Part shown: in pieces, positions 36,341 through 46,290 of the stretch
Numbering within the stretch: position 1 is the stretch's first letter
Layout: each line of letters begins with the position of its first letter
Assembly (NCBI GenBank): GCA_020091685.1
Contig: CM034604.1
Span: 6,561,820 to 6,625,819 of the forward strand
Origin: Lutjanus erythropterus
Taxonomy: Eukaryota > Chordata > Actinopteri > Lutjaniformes > Lutjanidae
Direction of reading: 5' to 3'
DNA: 64,000 bases
Position numbers and translations under genes: made by a program
The notes under the pieces: model-generated
Seen by the model: only the letters and a program-made list of their open reading frames with translations
Databases searched by the model: none
What the model was told of the DNA's origin: nothing

Positions 36341-37407
36341 AAAGGTCAAAAATAACCACTGAAGACCATTCTAGTAGCTGTGGAATTCTGGCACTTGTAT
36401 TGTTAAACTGCAGCTGAGCTACTGACAGAGAACCAGCTTGAAAGTATTTGTTGTGAATGAACAAGGTGAGAAGACGACCGGTGTGCTGGGCTGCACTGAC
36501 TTGAGTTTTTTCCAGTGTTCCCTCTCTGCTGCAAAGTCACAGGAGCCAGCTCGAGCCACAGTTGAGATAAAACCCCAAACGATGGCCCACCATCTGTCCT
36601 TCTCTCATTAAAGTAGAGCATATGTTAATGCAGCCACTCTGCAGCCTTCATGTGCTGCTGCTAAGTCAAGGACAAAATTGAATTGCTCCAGGAGATTGCA
36701 TCTTCCCATATGCTTGGCATTTTGGCTACATTATGGCCCCTCATGTCTGTCTCCTCCATATCTTCCTCCCCTTTAGCTCTGAAATATTCCTGGATAATTG
36801 AAAAAAAAAAATCTCCTCTCCTTTCCGTTCCTTATCTCACTTACTTTTCTTTTATCCATAATTACTCCAGGGTCATCTATTCTCAGGACATTCATATCCC
36901 TGATTTGCAGTGACACTGGTGGTTTGTTGGTGACACTATCGTGGGAGCAGCGCGGCAGTGATTTTTGCCCGAAGGATGGAGCAGATTTTCTGAGAGTGTC
37001 ACTGTTCTCTCTCAGTCCAAGATAGCGCTCCATCCCACAGGCAAGCTGTTGCTGCAAGTGCTGGAGCGAGTACCTGAATGAATCACTGAACAGCAGCAGC
37101 ACTTCCAGTGATCAGCAGCACTGCCAGGCTTTGACTCAGACTGTCAGTATGTGGGTCAAGCACCAACTCTGAGCTCCATCAGCATATAATGGAAGTCCTG
37201 AAGGGAGCAGAGGCCAAGGTGAGCGACTGTTGGCAGTCGAATCCAAGAAAAAGAATCCAAGAACTCAAGAACTGATGGTGATGGTGATGTGGGTGGTGAC
37301 AGTGTTTCATGATTCTGCCTACTGTATCAATTTTGTTTATTTCAGTGCACTGCCTGGTTGTTTTCTACCACGGCTAGTGAACAAAAATTTCTAAGTTATT
37401 ACTAAAG
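36341..37407. other. No recognised feature
   Basis: Less AT-rich non-coding DNA. A 109-codon minus frame (36773-37102) overlaps a plus frame and has no domain. Confidence 0.4.
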
Positions 37408-38420
37408 ATAACACTTCATTTGAAGGGGTGTGCATAAGACTGTCACAACACTGTCATAACCATGTCATGCACATGATGGAGCCGTTATTACATGTCATAC
37501 AATCAATTATGTCATTTTTATTCTAAAGTTGCAGCATCTGAGACCAAGGTGGTTTTCTCGCTGGGTTTGACTCCTTGAACCCCAGAACTGAATCAGCTAA
37601 TTAGGAGGCTGATTCCACAGATATGAATTTTTTATGACTGTTGCCATTAATTGTCATTCAATGAATTATATCATTTTTAATCTAAAGTTACAGCTTCCAA
37701 GACCGACAGTTGGCAGTTTGACAGGGAGTACAGTACCAGGGTGGTTTTCTCACTGGGTTTGGCTCCTTTATAGAACCATGCTCTTTTGTGTTCTTTCCTC
37801 CTTCTGTGCTTCTGTAAGTTCTCTGTTCTGCGGAGGGATGCCAGTTGGGCTTTGATGTCAGCTTCAAGCACATTTATGCCTTCCCTTTCCACCTCTGAGG
37901 CTTTTTTCCACAACTTCCTAAGTTGTCTCCTTTTTTGGATGAGGCACCTGATCTCCTTGTGCAGATTGAACCCCCCCCTTCCACTCTTGCACTCCAAAGT
38001 GTTCTGCTCCATAGTGGTACATGATATCCCCCGTTCGCACCAACTTTCTTTCCATTGCGCCTCGAAGTCGATTTAGGGCCCGGGTCAGGTCAGTTACTAG
38101 TTAACGTTAGTTTTAGATAAATGCTGTTAGCCTACTTTAGCAATAAGTAAACTAGCGGACCACTATTAGGTGACTCTGGAAGCTAAACCACTTTGGTACT
38201 GAACCCTCTGTGGTCAAATTTCGAACATCTTTATGACATCTTTATGACAAGGCCAAATGGTACCACTTCAGTTGAAGTCCAAGAAATTATTCGTGACAGT
38301 GTTACAACAGCATTTAACAGTGTAATGAAACTTAATGACATCTTTATGACAAGTCATAAATGCACCACTTCATTTGAGGTCAAGTAATTCATGACACACT
38401 CATGAACAGTCTCATGATGG
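37408..38420 (+). repeat. Dispersed repeat ('aacacttcatttgaaggggt' family) with internal LINE piece
   Basis: The left end 'aagataacacttcatttgaa', 'aggggtgtgcataagactgt' matches 4240-4320. The right part has 'gacatctttatgacaag' repeated at 38226 and 38336 and ends near 'gtcatgatggccagtgtc'. The block 'tggttttctcgctgggtttg' appears at 37550 and again at 37740, flanking the LINE-derived insert. Confidence 0.5.
37765..38092 (-). pseudogene. LINE-derived ORF fragment (region between endonuclease and RT)
   Basis: The minus strand first reads NRLRGAMERKLVRTGDIMYH. After a frameshift at the C8 run (37968-37977) it reads EIRCLIQKRRQLRKLWKKAS and later KEHKRAWFYK. I recognise this charged 'RRQLRKLWKKA...HKRAWFYK' linker from non-LTR retrotransposon polyproteins of fish and invertebrates, upstream of the RT domain. 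Neither the endonuclease nor the RT is present. Homology stops where the surrounding dispersed repeat resumes. The clade is not certain. Confidence 0.55.
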
Positions 38421-38737
38421 CCAGTGTCAAGTGGTCACACAAGTGCTGATTTGTGGGAGCTCAGTAAAGTACTTGCTCCTTGCTGACCTGAGGTTTTTCC
38501 GTACATAGCAACAGTTGCTAAGAATGGCCGACTTTAAATTGGTTCTGGTATGTGCCTGAGATGGTAAAATGTCTCAGAACCGAGAACATTTTCCAACCTG
38601 TGATGTTTTAGAGCTTCATGTGTGGGTCCCAGCTTGATCTACTGTTCCTGCTTTACTCCTTTCTCAAATCCCAAACATCACTTGTACCAAGTAGTCCCTG
38701 CAGCTAGGCTTTAAAGCTCAGCCTGTCTTCAGATTCA
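38421..38737. other. No recognised feature
   Basis: Short spacer. Nothing identified. Confidence 0.4.
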
Positions 38738-38758
38738 CACACAAACACACACACACAG
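38738..38758 (+). repeat. Short (CA)n tract
   Basis: 'acacacaaacacacacacac' followed by GT-rich sequence. Confidence 0.9.
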
Positions 38759-39794
38759 ATAGAAATGTGTGTGGGTGTGTCTCTTTCTGCAGATTCAAAC
38801 ACACGCATCTGGTCTAAGGATTCAAACCATCAATATTCCAGTCACATTATTACTTTCCTAACCTTCAGGCTTTTCTTCAGTCCTACCAATCAGTCTGGAG
38901 AAATACACATCTGTAAATTGTGTTTAGATTTGTCCAAACTGAGCAACTGTTGCATGAAACCGATTATTTGTTTTTCACCAACACACTATATTCCTCCCCT
39001 CACAGGTTATTTAAAAATGGAGAACACAGCAGAGGGAGGTGACAAAGTAATTAACCCCTTAATAAGCCCATCTGTGCACAATTCTCACGTCATAAATCTC
39101 AGTGCTAAAATAATTTGGACTGATTAAGTTCTTTCTGGAACAAAATAAACATTGCATTGTTGTACTAATAATAATGATTATAGCTAACAGTTACTGGAGG
39201 GAGTATTGTATTTATTCCAGGAGGCATAATTTGCATGTACTGCTTTTGAAAAAGAATATCAAATGATTATGTGTGGGTTCCCTTATAAACATAATTCAAA
39301 AGCAGTCATTAATACAACATAGATATCAGAGACAACCTTTTTGAAATAATACTTTTAAATTACGCTAAATTTAAAAGTACATTCATATAATTGTTTCTTT
39401 TTTGTGCCAGACAATCTGATTTATTCAGTAACCATGTGTTTATGTGCATGGTGACACACTGGGGCTTTTCAACCATGTCTTACAGTCTTCATCAGCATAT
39501 GAATTTTCATTAGATGTCATTATGTGACTCAAGTGTGGCAACTGAGTCAAATGGTAACAGATGGAAATTGGTCTCTTTTAAGGGATGGTCTGCAGTGTTG
39601 CGTGAAGATGCATTTGAAAGCACCTCAAAAGTGTGGACCTTTGAGTTTCTGTTGAAGGGTTTTATTTTCTACTTCCACACCTCTCTAACTGGCTTTTGGA
39701 AGGCTGCCAGTATGACGGACCTGAGAATGAAGCTGATGTGAGGAGGGTGGATGATGTGTAGCAGGCAGAGTAGGACTTACAGTGTGAGCCCTAT
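38759..39794. other. No recognised feature
   Basis: A 120-codon plus frame (38765-39127) shows no domain. The rest is AT-rich non-coding DNA. Confidence 0.4.
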
Positions 39795-40640
39795 TGTAAC
39801 ACCATGTTCAACCATTGGAACTTTCAGGGAATAAGAGTTAATAGCTTTGATAATAATGACCAACATTCAGGGGACAAAAGTAAAAGACTTTAGGAATAAT
39901 GTATAACATTCCATGAACAAGAGTTAAAGATTGCTAGTACTGAATAACATTTAGGGAACAAGAGTTTATGACTTTGGTAGGAATGAACAGTATTCAGGGA
40001 ACAAAAGTTAAAGACTTTGATAGTAGTGGCTAGCATTCAGGGAAGAGGAGTTAAAGAATGGATTAGTAATGAAAAACATTCATGGAACAAGAGGTTAGAC
40101 TTTGGTACCAATGAACAACACAGAGGGAACGAGAGCTCAAGACTCTAATTGTAATGAACAGCATTCAGGGAACAAGAGTTGATGGCTTTTGTAGTAATGA
40201 ATGATATTCAAGGAACAAAAGTTAAAGACTTTGATAGTAGTGGCTAGTATTCAGGGAAGAGGAGTTAAAGAAAACATTCAGGAAACAAGAGGTAAATCAT
40301 TTAGTAGCAATGAACCACACAGAGGGAACAGGAGGACTCTACAAGCAATGAACAACATTCAGGGAACAAGAGCTAAAGACTCTGGTAGCAATGATCAGCA
40401 TTCAGGGAACAAGAGTTGAGGACCATGTTGGTAATGAACATCATTCAGGTGACAGGGAACCAGAGTTGAAGACTTTATATTACTGAACAGCATTCAAAGT
40501 AATGAACAGTATTCAGGGAACAAGCGTTAAAGACTTTTGTTGTAATGAAGAACACTCAGGCAACAGGAGGACTCTGGTAGTGATGACTGCATTCACGAAA
40601 CAGACTTTAGTATTAATGAACAGCATAGAGACACAGAGTG
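39795..40640 (+). repeat. Minisatellite, about 43 bp unit, about 20 copies
   Basis: The unit contains 'cattcagggaacaagagtta', 'aagactttggtagtaatg' and 'aacaa'. The 'ttcaggga' core recurs roughly every 40-45 bp with some shortened units. A two-unit block ('aaaagttaaagactttgata' then 'ttcagggaagaggagttaaa') occurs at 39991 and again at 40205. A variant 'acacagagggaac' also occurs twice (about 40118 and 40317), indicating a higher-order repeat of about 200-215 bp. Confidence 0.9.
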
Positions 40641-40955
40641 CTCACTATTAAATAGGAACAAATCTTACAGTTGGACAAGAACACCTAAAGTATCCTGAGA
40701 TAGGTGAGATTCTATGATTAAATAATCACCTGCAAAGAATTATAGAAGCTGAATGGAGCCCTCTCAACCCATTTAGTAGATGGTTAAGTTTGGCAGCAGC
40801 AGAGTAAACTGTGAGGGAAGGGAACAGTTTAATCATCACGGCAGCACCTCTTCTTTACTCTCTTCATTTTCTAAACTCAAGTGCCCTCAAAGCAGGAGTA
40901 TATCATCCAAACACTGAGCGACTGCCATAAATATCTGCAAACAATGTCATCTCAG

Positions 40956-40957
<2 letters not shown>
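40641..40957. other. No recognised feature
   Basis: Short unique spacer between the minisatellite and the AC run. Confidence 0.4.

Positions 40958-41030
<73 letters not shown>
40958..41030 (+). repeat. (AC)n microsatellite, about 73 bp, uninterrupted
   Basis: About 36 perfect AC units. Open frames through it encode Thr-His or Val-Cys repeats only. Confidence 0.99.
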
Positions 41031-41032
<2 letters not shown>

Positions 41033-41142
41033 CACACTCTTCAAACATACTGTTTATTTCAACCAAAGGAGTGAGCTGAGGTGGCAGACGAGAGCTGTGT
41101 GAAGTCGGGGTCGCATCGTGTTTTTGTGCAAAACTGAAAGAG

Positions 41143-41222
41143 AAACACACACACAGGCACTTTTAAACTCACACATGCCTACAAGCACCTGTGTGCGCAC
41201 ACACACAGACACACACACACAC
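41143..41222 (+). repeat. Interrupted CA-rich tract
   Basis: 'acacacacacaggcac', 'gtgtgcgcacacacacagac' and a final run of CA up to 41222. Confidence 0.85.
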
Positions 41223-41230
41223 CCTGAAGT

Positions 41231-41372
41231 CAGAGCTGTTTGAAATGCATTGAGGCTGCCCTGCAATGTTCTGGTTTATAGTGAGATCCACTGTGGGTTA
41301 TAGTGTTGTCCTCCAGCAGCACACTCACAGCTGGTGAGGCTCCAGCTCCCCAATGCATTTCAAACAGCTCTG
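41231..41372. repeat. Perfect 22-bp inverted repeat with about 98-bp spacer
   Basis: 'cagagctgtttgaaatgc' plus 'attg' at 41231-41252 is the exact reverse complement of 41351-41372. The arms lie between the CA-rich tract and a CTGT tetranucleotide run. Confidence 0.9.
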
Positions 41373-41389
41373 TCTGTCTGTCTGTCTGA
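41369..41389 (+). repeat. (CTGT)n microsatellite
   Basis: About five copies of CTGT. Confidence 0.9.
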
Positions 41390-41700
41390 CTCTTTGCCTT
41401 TATAACTAAGGCTAATACTCCCTCAATCAGCACTTTATTCTCTGTCTCAGGGGCTGGATAAAAACATGACCCACTTTCTGATCTCTGGTTTGAAAATACA
41501 ATCACCAAAGCTGTTTAGTTGGAGGAACAGAAAGAGGGAGATCTGATGGAAGCGAGAGGGCGTCTTTCTCTCATTAGGGCTGCTCTAACCCCAACCATCT
41601 CCTGCAATTAATTAAGGTGATAGCAACTGAACAGCATTAGCTGAAACTGTGTTAATTACTTGTAACGAGATTCATACAGCAGCTACTCAAAATGATTTTT
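41390..41700. other. No recognised feature
   Basis: Short spacer. Nothing identified. Confidence 0.4.
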
Positions 41701-41888
41701 CTACAGTAGATTCTACTTGAATGTCTTTCTATTGGAAGTATTTCAACATGAAACTACAGTATCAGGGTCATGATTTCGGGAAAGGAGTGCCATTTAGTCC
41801 CATTAGATGGCAGACATCTCTACAGCTGATATCTCTAAAACTCTGCAACTCACACCAAAACTATCTAGATGAATGAATAGCACTACAG
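41701..41888 (+). repeat. Dispersed repeat ('ggcagacatctctac' family), copy 1
   Basis: Shares 'gtgccatttagtcccatta', 'ggcagacatctctac' and 'gcaactcacaccaaaa' with 59485-59700 and 62315-62605. The copies differ in how much flanking sequence they retain. No coding potential. Confidence 0.6.
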
Positions 41889-41929
41889 ACCAGAAGAAAA
41901 ACGATGCCTTCTGTAACAATGGCCCAATA

Positions 41930-42370
41930 ATACCTTGCAAGGCAGCTGGATTTGCAAGATCGTGTGGTCATTTTGCGAGGTTGAGTTATCCATTTGTCAG
42001 CACCAAAGGTGGTGGAGCCAACCATGGTCCTAATGGAGACCACTGGCAGATTTGGGTGTGGTTTTAGGTGTGACAACAGCGAGAAGTGTTCGTGGAAGCG
42101 ACTCATCTCACACAAGCGATGGCAGCTCCTGAAGAGATTAGCGTAGATACCATGATAGCATCAGTTACATCAGTGCTGGAGAGTATTTTTTGTTGAAAGA
42201 AGAGCAAAGAATGACACTGAAGGCTGTTCTCCAGAGTTTGATCTGCTTGGTAGCCTGTGCTAGACTTGATAGATAGATGGTTCATCCAATCACCTAAGTG
42301 ATTTTTTGAAAGTACCTGCCCTTTCCCAAACAGTTTCTGATTACAACTTCCCAGATAGCGTGTCAGGTTA
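41930..42370 (+). repeat. Helicase-carrying repeat, second plus-strand copy
   Basis: Begins 'aataccttgcaaggcagctg' and contains the helicase-like start at 42119, then the shared 3' part. It ends 'gatagcgtgtcaggttag', close to the TIR 'ggtgtgtcaggtta' of 6283-6547. The left TIR is absent. Confidence 0.65.
42119..42245 (+). pseudogene. Decayed RecQ-like helicase fragment
   Basis: The ATG at 42119 opens MAAPEEISVDTMIASVTSVL and ESIFC, then a stop. Beyond it, the nucleotide sequence still matches the 'aagagcaaagaatgacactg' block encoding the EQ..LKA region in other copies. The Walker A part is deleted: 'ggctgttctccagagtttga' jumps directly to the 3' end. It is non-functional. Confidence 0.6.
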
Positions 42371-43114
42371 GTCCTTTATCTTGCCTTTGACTGAAAATAT
42401 GCATTTCAGCAATTTTGAAAAGACTATTAAAAAATAAATTTTTAGAAGCTTTATTTGTCATTGACCCAATGCCCAGGGCAACAAGAAGTCCCTAAAGCAA
42501 TATTGCTGTAACATTTTGTGGCGATCTAGCTGAGTGTATTTTTATTAGCTCAGACCTTCTTCTGGACACTTAATTTACTGTGAGGGGATCTTCTAAAACT
42601 TAATGTGAGGACATCTCTTCAACTTTCACCAAGAGCCACGAATGTCTCGAGAATACGGCATAATGAATTCAGAAGGACGCAAATTAATTCTCAAAGTGTC
42701 TTCACTCGAAGGTATCCCCTCTCACTTAACTCCCACTGTGATGAGAGGAAATCAGAGCCCGCGTCCGTTTGAGGGCTGGAAGCTCATGAGTACCTTATGA
42801 GAGGTACTTCTGTCTGAGAGGCACAGAGAGCAGCACATGGAGACACTGCATGGAACTAATGCTGGTGTGTGTGTGTATTTGTATGCATTTACAATGGAGA
42901 GGGACACACTGCATGATTTAATGTGTGAGAGTTTACTATGTAAGTGTATGACTCAGGTCCACATTCCACATTTTGTTGTGGCATTAGGTTTTACTTCACT
43001 GGATTAGATAACAAATCTCAAGATAACATATCTTAAAATATAATGATATAGCTTGCAGTAAATTAAATATTTATGTGTGTATAATTGCTGTACAGTCCCT
43101 ATGGTTTTCCCTAT
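42371..43114. other. Unrecognised DNA with possible conserved patch
   Basis: 42650-42720 ('ggcataatgaattcagaagg', 'gcaaattaattctcaaag') is unique-looking with TAATT cores. The rest shows nothing. Confidence 0.3.
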
Positions 43115-43310
43115 GTTTAAAGGGATAGTTCCATTTTTTGAAGTAGGGTGGTATAGGTTATTTATAGGGTTGGGGGGGGGGGGCTACTTTTAAAATGTAA
43201 TCTGATACAGTAACTAATTGCCTGACGTAAAAGTACACAATATCAAGGTAATGTAACTTGATTACTTTCTGTTACTTTTGGATTACCTCAATACATAAAA
43301 CATGGTGAAG
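43115..43310. repeat. Two short dispersed-repeat pieces
   Basis: 'aaagggatagttccattttt' (43120 on) is the start of one fish repeat. 'aatgtaatctgatacagtaa' through 'cttttggattacctc' belongs to another. A run of 12 G (43172-43183) separates them. Confidence 0.45.
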
Positions 43311-43329
43311 TTGTTTAGCCTAACATGGT

Positions 43330-43660
43330 GTTTTTAGGTTTCAATTAATCAATTAGTTGTTTGATCTATGAAATGTCAGAAAATGTTGAAAAATGTTGAT
43401 CGCAGTCCAAGATGACGTCCTCAAATGTCTTGTTTTACCTACAACTTAAAATTTTTCGGTTCACTGTCAGAGAGGAATCAGAAATCAGAGATTTTTTTTT
43501 TTTATTAAAAATAACTAAAAATGATTAATTGATTAATTTATCCTGACACAGTTTTGTCACAAGGACTACTTTTTAAATCTTTACTAAACAATTGTCAAAA
43601 TAGATGCAGATTAATTTAATAGTTGATTAATGACCGATTAATTGTTGCAACTCTAAGTGT
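43330..43660 (-). repeat. Dispersed repeat ('gattaatcgattaattgttg' family), copy 1
   Basis: Ends 'gaccgattaattgttgcaac' and has 'tgatcgcagtccaagatgac' and 'cctcaaatgtcttgtttt' inside. These blocks recur at 49687-49960 ('cagtccaaggtgatgtcttt'). It is a common fish repeat. Confidence 0.6.
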
Positions 43661-43928
43661 TTTGTGTTCATTGTTAGGTTTATTAATTTGTCCAACTGTT
43701 CCACCCTTTTGTTGTGTACAATTTATTGATTGATCAATTTAAGGACAAAAATGAGGCCATTATAATAAATTTACAACTGTGTGTGCACTGTGAATGGAAG
43801 TAAACTGTTCTTATTTTAAAATTTTAAACCTGCCAATAATCACCATTTTTACGAAAGATATCAGTGGTCTTACTACATCTTTTTTAATCTGTGACTGTAA
43901 CAGGAAAAAAAGACGTGTTTTTGCCAAG
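43661..43928. other. No recognised feature
   Basis: AT-rich spacer. Confidence 0.4.
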
Positions 43929-44459
43929 AAAGGCCTACCTAAAAATAATCAATACCCATTCTAGTGTACGCAAAAAACTTTTTCACTGTCAGCCAGCCTT
44001 TTATTTGGCATTATATTTTCTCAATCATACTCCTTCTATATACTATATGCCTACTTTTCAAAAAAATAAATTGGGAAAAACATCATTGACCATGACCATT
44101 GATCGTGTCCTAGTCACGAATAGGAAACAGTCTACAAAACACGCAGTTTTGTAGACTGTTTCCTATTCGTGACTAGGACACATTTGTGTTAACATAGGCA
44201 TGAGCCATCTTTGAAATCTGTAAGACGGTAAAGTTTGATTTCAGTCTGATCTTGCGACTTTCTGAGCCAAACAGCTGATCAGCGGAGTGATACGGAAGCA
44301 GGTGCTCCTGTGCGTAAGGATATACGGAAGGACTACGGATGAGAAAATGTAGTGCCAAAATAAAAGGTTGCCTGGCAGCAAAGTAAAGTAGAAAATAGCT
44401 GCAAAAAATGGAAATTTAGAGTAGACTGTAACGGGTATTGATCTTTCGGTAGGCCTTTA
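43929..44459. mobile_element. Diverged foldback element (outer inverted arms)
   Basis: The left arm 43929-44044 ('aggcctacct', 'aatcaatacccattctag', 'gccttttatttggcattata') matches the reverse complement of 44320-44459 ('aggcctaccg', 'gatcaatacccgttac', 'accttttattttggcact') over about 115-140 bp. Identity is clearly well above chance, with small gaps. The 275-bp middle holds the perfect palindrome. No frame resembling a transposase was seen. Confidence 0.7.
44105..44181. repeat. Perfect 36-bp inverted repeat, 5-nt loop
   Basis: Left arm 44105-44140 (starts 'gtgtcctagtcacgaatag', ends 'gtctacaaaac'), loop ACGCA 44141-44145, right arm 44146-44181. I checked it base by base: all 36 positions pair, and the next outer bases do not. 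It would fold as a 36-bp hairpin in DNA or RNA. Confidence 0.97.
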
Positions 44460-45534
44460 TTCATGTGCCTAAAACAAAGTTTCACTGCTGACCTTGTCTG
44501 CCCTTCAACAAAGACCCTTAACACTGAAAAGCCTATGCCTACTGAATAAAGAAATGACATAAATTATTACGAACATGCTTTTATTCAATAAATTGCACAT
44601 GAATGCCCAACCAATTAAACATAACATGCATTTAAATAAGACATTATGACTGTAGGAAATTAAAGTTTAATTTATTCAGCTCCCCTTTAAAATATTTTCT
44701 CCTAACAACAACAAAATCATCTATTACCATACAGTGTTAAAAATATGTGGAGGAAAACAACTTAAATAATTAATTATATGTAAATTAAACATGGCAATTT
44801 AAACTGTAAAGTCTCCCATTACAATCATTGAGGCCCTTGACTCCGCCAAAGGCTGTAGTTTAAAATAGAGTGGGGCCGCTAAAATAAGACAGCCATTGTG
44901 TTTCAGGCAGTCCTTTGCGATGTATTTATCATGCATGTTAATATCACAATGACAATGAAAATAAGATTTATGGGTCAGCACAATCAGCTTAAAAAAAAAA
45001 ACTCCCTAAAGACAAGTGCAGCATAATTATAATTACAGTAACTTCAATCACCCATTAGAATCAGCTGTCCTACAGTTTAGACTTTTAACATTGTGTCGAC
45101 AGTCTCTTCTCCTACTCAGTCAAGATAAGTAGCTCTCATTCGCCCTTGAGGTTCATCCACTGGTGCTGAGAGCAGCCGTCAAGGCACTGGATAAGTTCTG
45201 GACCACTGCAGCTTTTGCACAGTTATACAGAACAAACACAACAGGCAGCTCAAGGCTTGTGTGAATTATGTGTTTTGGAGCCCTACTTCTCCTGCATGAT
45301 ATAACACATATCCCTCGAAAACTTATGCAATGCAAACATAAATTGGCTCTGAAATAATGAATGCCGATGTCATTCAGTGGCCGAGTCCAGAATCCTGACA
45401 TGACTCAAATCGGGAAGTTTTGGCAGGACTTGAAAACATTATTGTCAGATTGGTTTGATATTTCCCAACCCAATAATTGCTCAAAATCCACCCAAATGAT
45501 CTTCATAATAAACATGGCAACAATATTCTGCTTC
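44460..45534. other. No recognised feature
   Basis: AT-rich non-coding sequence. Minus-strand frames of 60-82 codons have no domains. Confidence 0.4.
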
Positions 45535-45600
45535 ATCATGAATTTCCCTGATGTGAGATCAATGAAGTTTATCTTATTTTATCTTATCTTAATGAAGTTG
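45535..45600 (+). mobile_element. LINE 3' tail (L2/CR1-like)
   Basis: 'aatttccctgatgtgagatc' and 'aatgaag' followed by repeated 'ttatcttat' units. This resembles the 'gggatcaataaag' plus ATCTT-repeat tail that ends many fish LINE copies. No ORF is attached on the 5' side. Confidence 0.5.
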
Positions 45601-45824
45601 TAATGTTTCAGGCATACAGACTGCAGCTTGTGTGTCTTTATAGGGAAAGCAATCGGTTGGTGTGTAATGGTGGTAACTCATATCTCCTCTCAGCAGATTG
45701 TCATATGTTAATTATCTTATATCAAAGTTGTGCTGAGTGACTAGTTGTATCAACATGACTACAGAATATTTTTTATGGATATATTCTTGATAAACTGTAA
45801 TTTTTAATGTATTGAAAAACCAGC
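45601..45824. other. No recognised feature
   Basis: Short AT-rich spacer. Confidence 0.4.
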
Positions 45825-45950
45825 CCAACTCACGGTGAATGAGCCGAAATCCTGTCCACCCGCCCAAACCCATTTTCACCTGCCCAGTTCAACCCAATAC
45901 AGTCCAGTTGGGCCAAAAAGCACCCAGTCGGGCAATACCACTAGAAAATT
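45825..45950. repeat. Dispersed repeat ('aacccaatacagtcc' type)
   Basis: 'accagcccaactcacggtg', 'aatgagccgaaatcctgtcc' and 'caacccaatacagtcc' resemble the 'cccgaaccc' repeat at 23.6-23.9 kb. Confidence 0.4.
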
Positions 45951-46034
45951 GCTGTTTATTCATGGCCTCCAAGTTGATAAAGGGAGGGTTCAGCTACTGG
46001 ACAAATATATTGCTTTTAGGCGATGGTGTCAAGT

Positions 46035-46290
46035 TGTCAACCAGAAACAGGAGAAAGGACCCAAATGCAGGCAGCAGCAGGACTGGTTGACTTCAAAAGT
46101 ATAATAGAAAACCAAACACACAAAAAAGAACCTTATTGAGATGGAAACAAATCCTTGCAAAGAAAAAACACAAAGCAACAAAAATCCACAAAATAACAAG
46201 GATACTGACAAACTGATGAGGAAAAACCAGCAACTAAGGAGGTAAAGACACAGGTTTATATATACCAGGGAAGGGAGGAATAAAGTGTGT
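46035..46290. repeat. Dispersed repeat ('gacccaaatgcaggcagc' type)
   Basis: Starts 'aaccagaaacaggagaaagg', then A-rich 'aaaaccaaacacacaaaaaa' and 'ctgatgaggaaaaaccagc', ending 'tataccagggaagggagg'. I know this A-rich layout from fish interspersed repeats. No open frame is supported. Confidence 0.4.

Noticed and set aside
36773-37102. 109-codon minus frame, weakly gene-like
   Set aside because: Overlaps a plus-strand frame and contains a Phe run from an A-tract; no recognisable domain.
39795-40640. CRISPR-like repeat-spacer array
   Set aside because: Units are contiguous and diverged without unique spacers, and the genome is a vertebrate; it is a minisatellite.
40881-41150. Thr-His and Val-Cys repeat proteins
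   Set aside because: Translations of an (AC)n microsatellite.
44105-44181. Calling the palindrome a microRNA gene
   Set aside because: Perfect pairing over 36 bp and a 5-nt loop differ from typical animal pre-miRNAs, which have bulges and larger loops.
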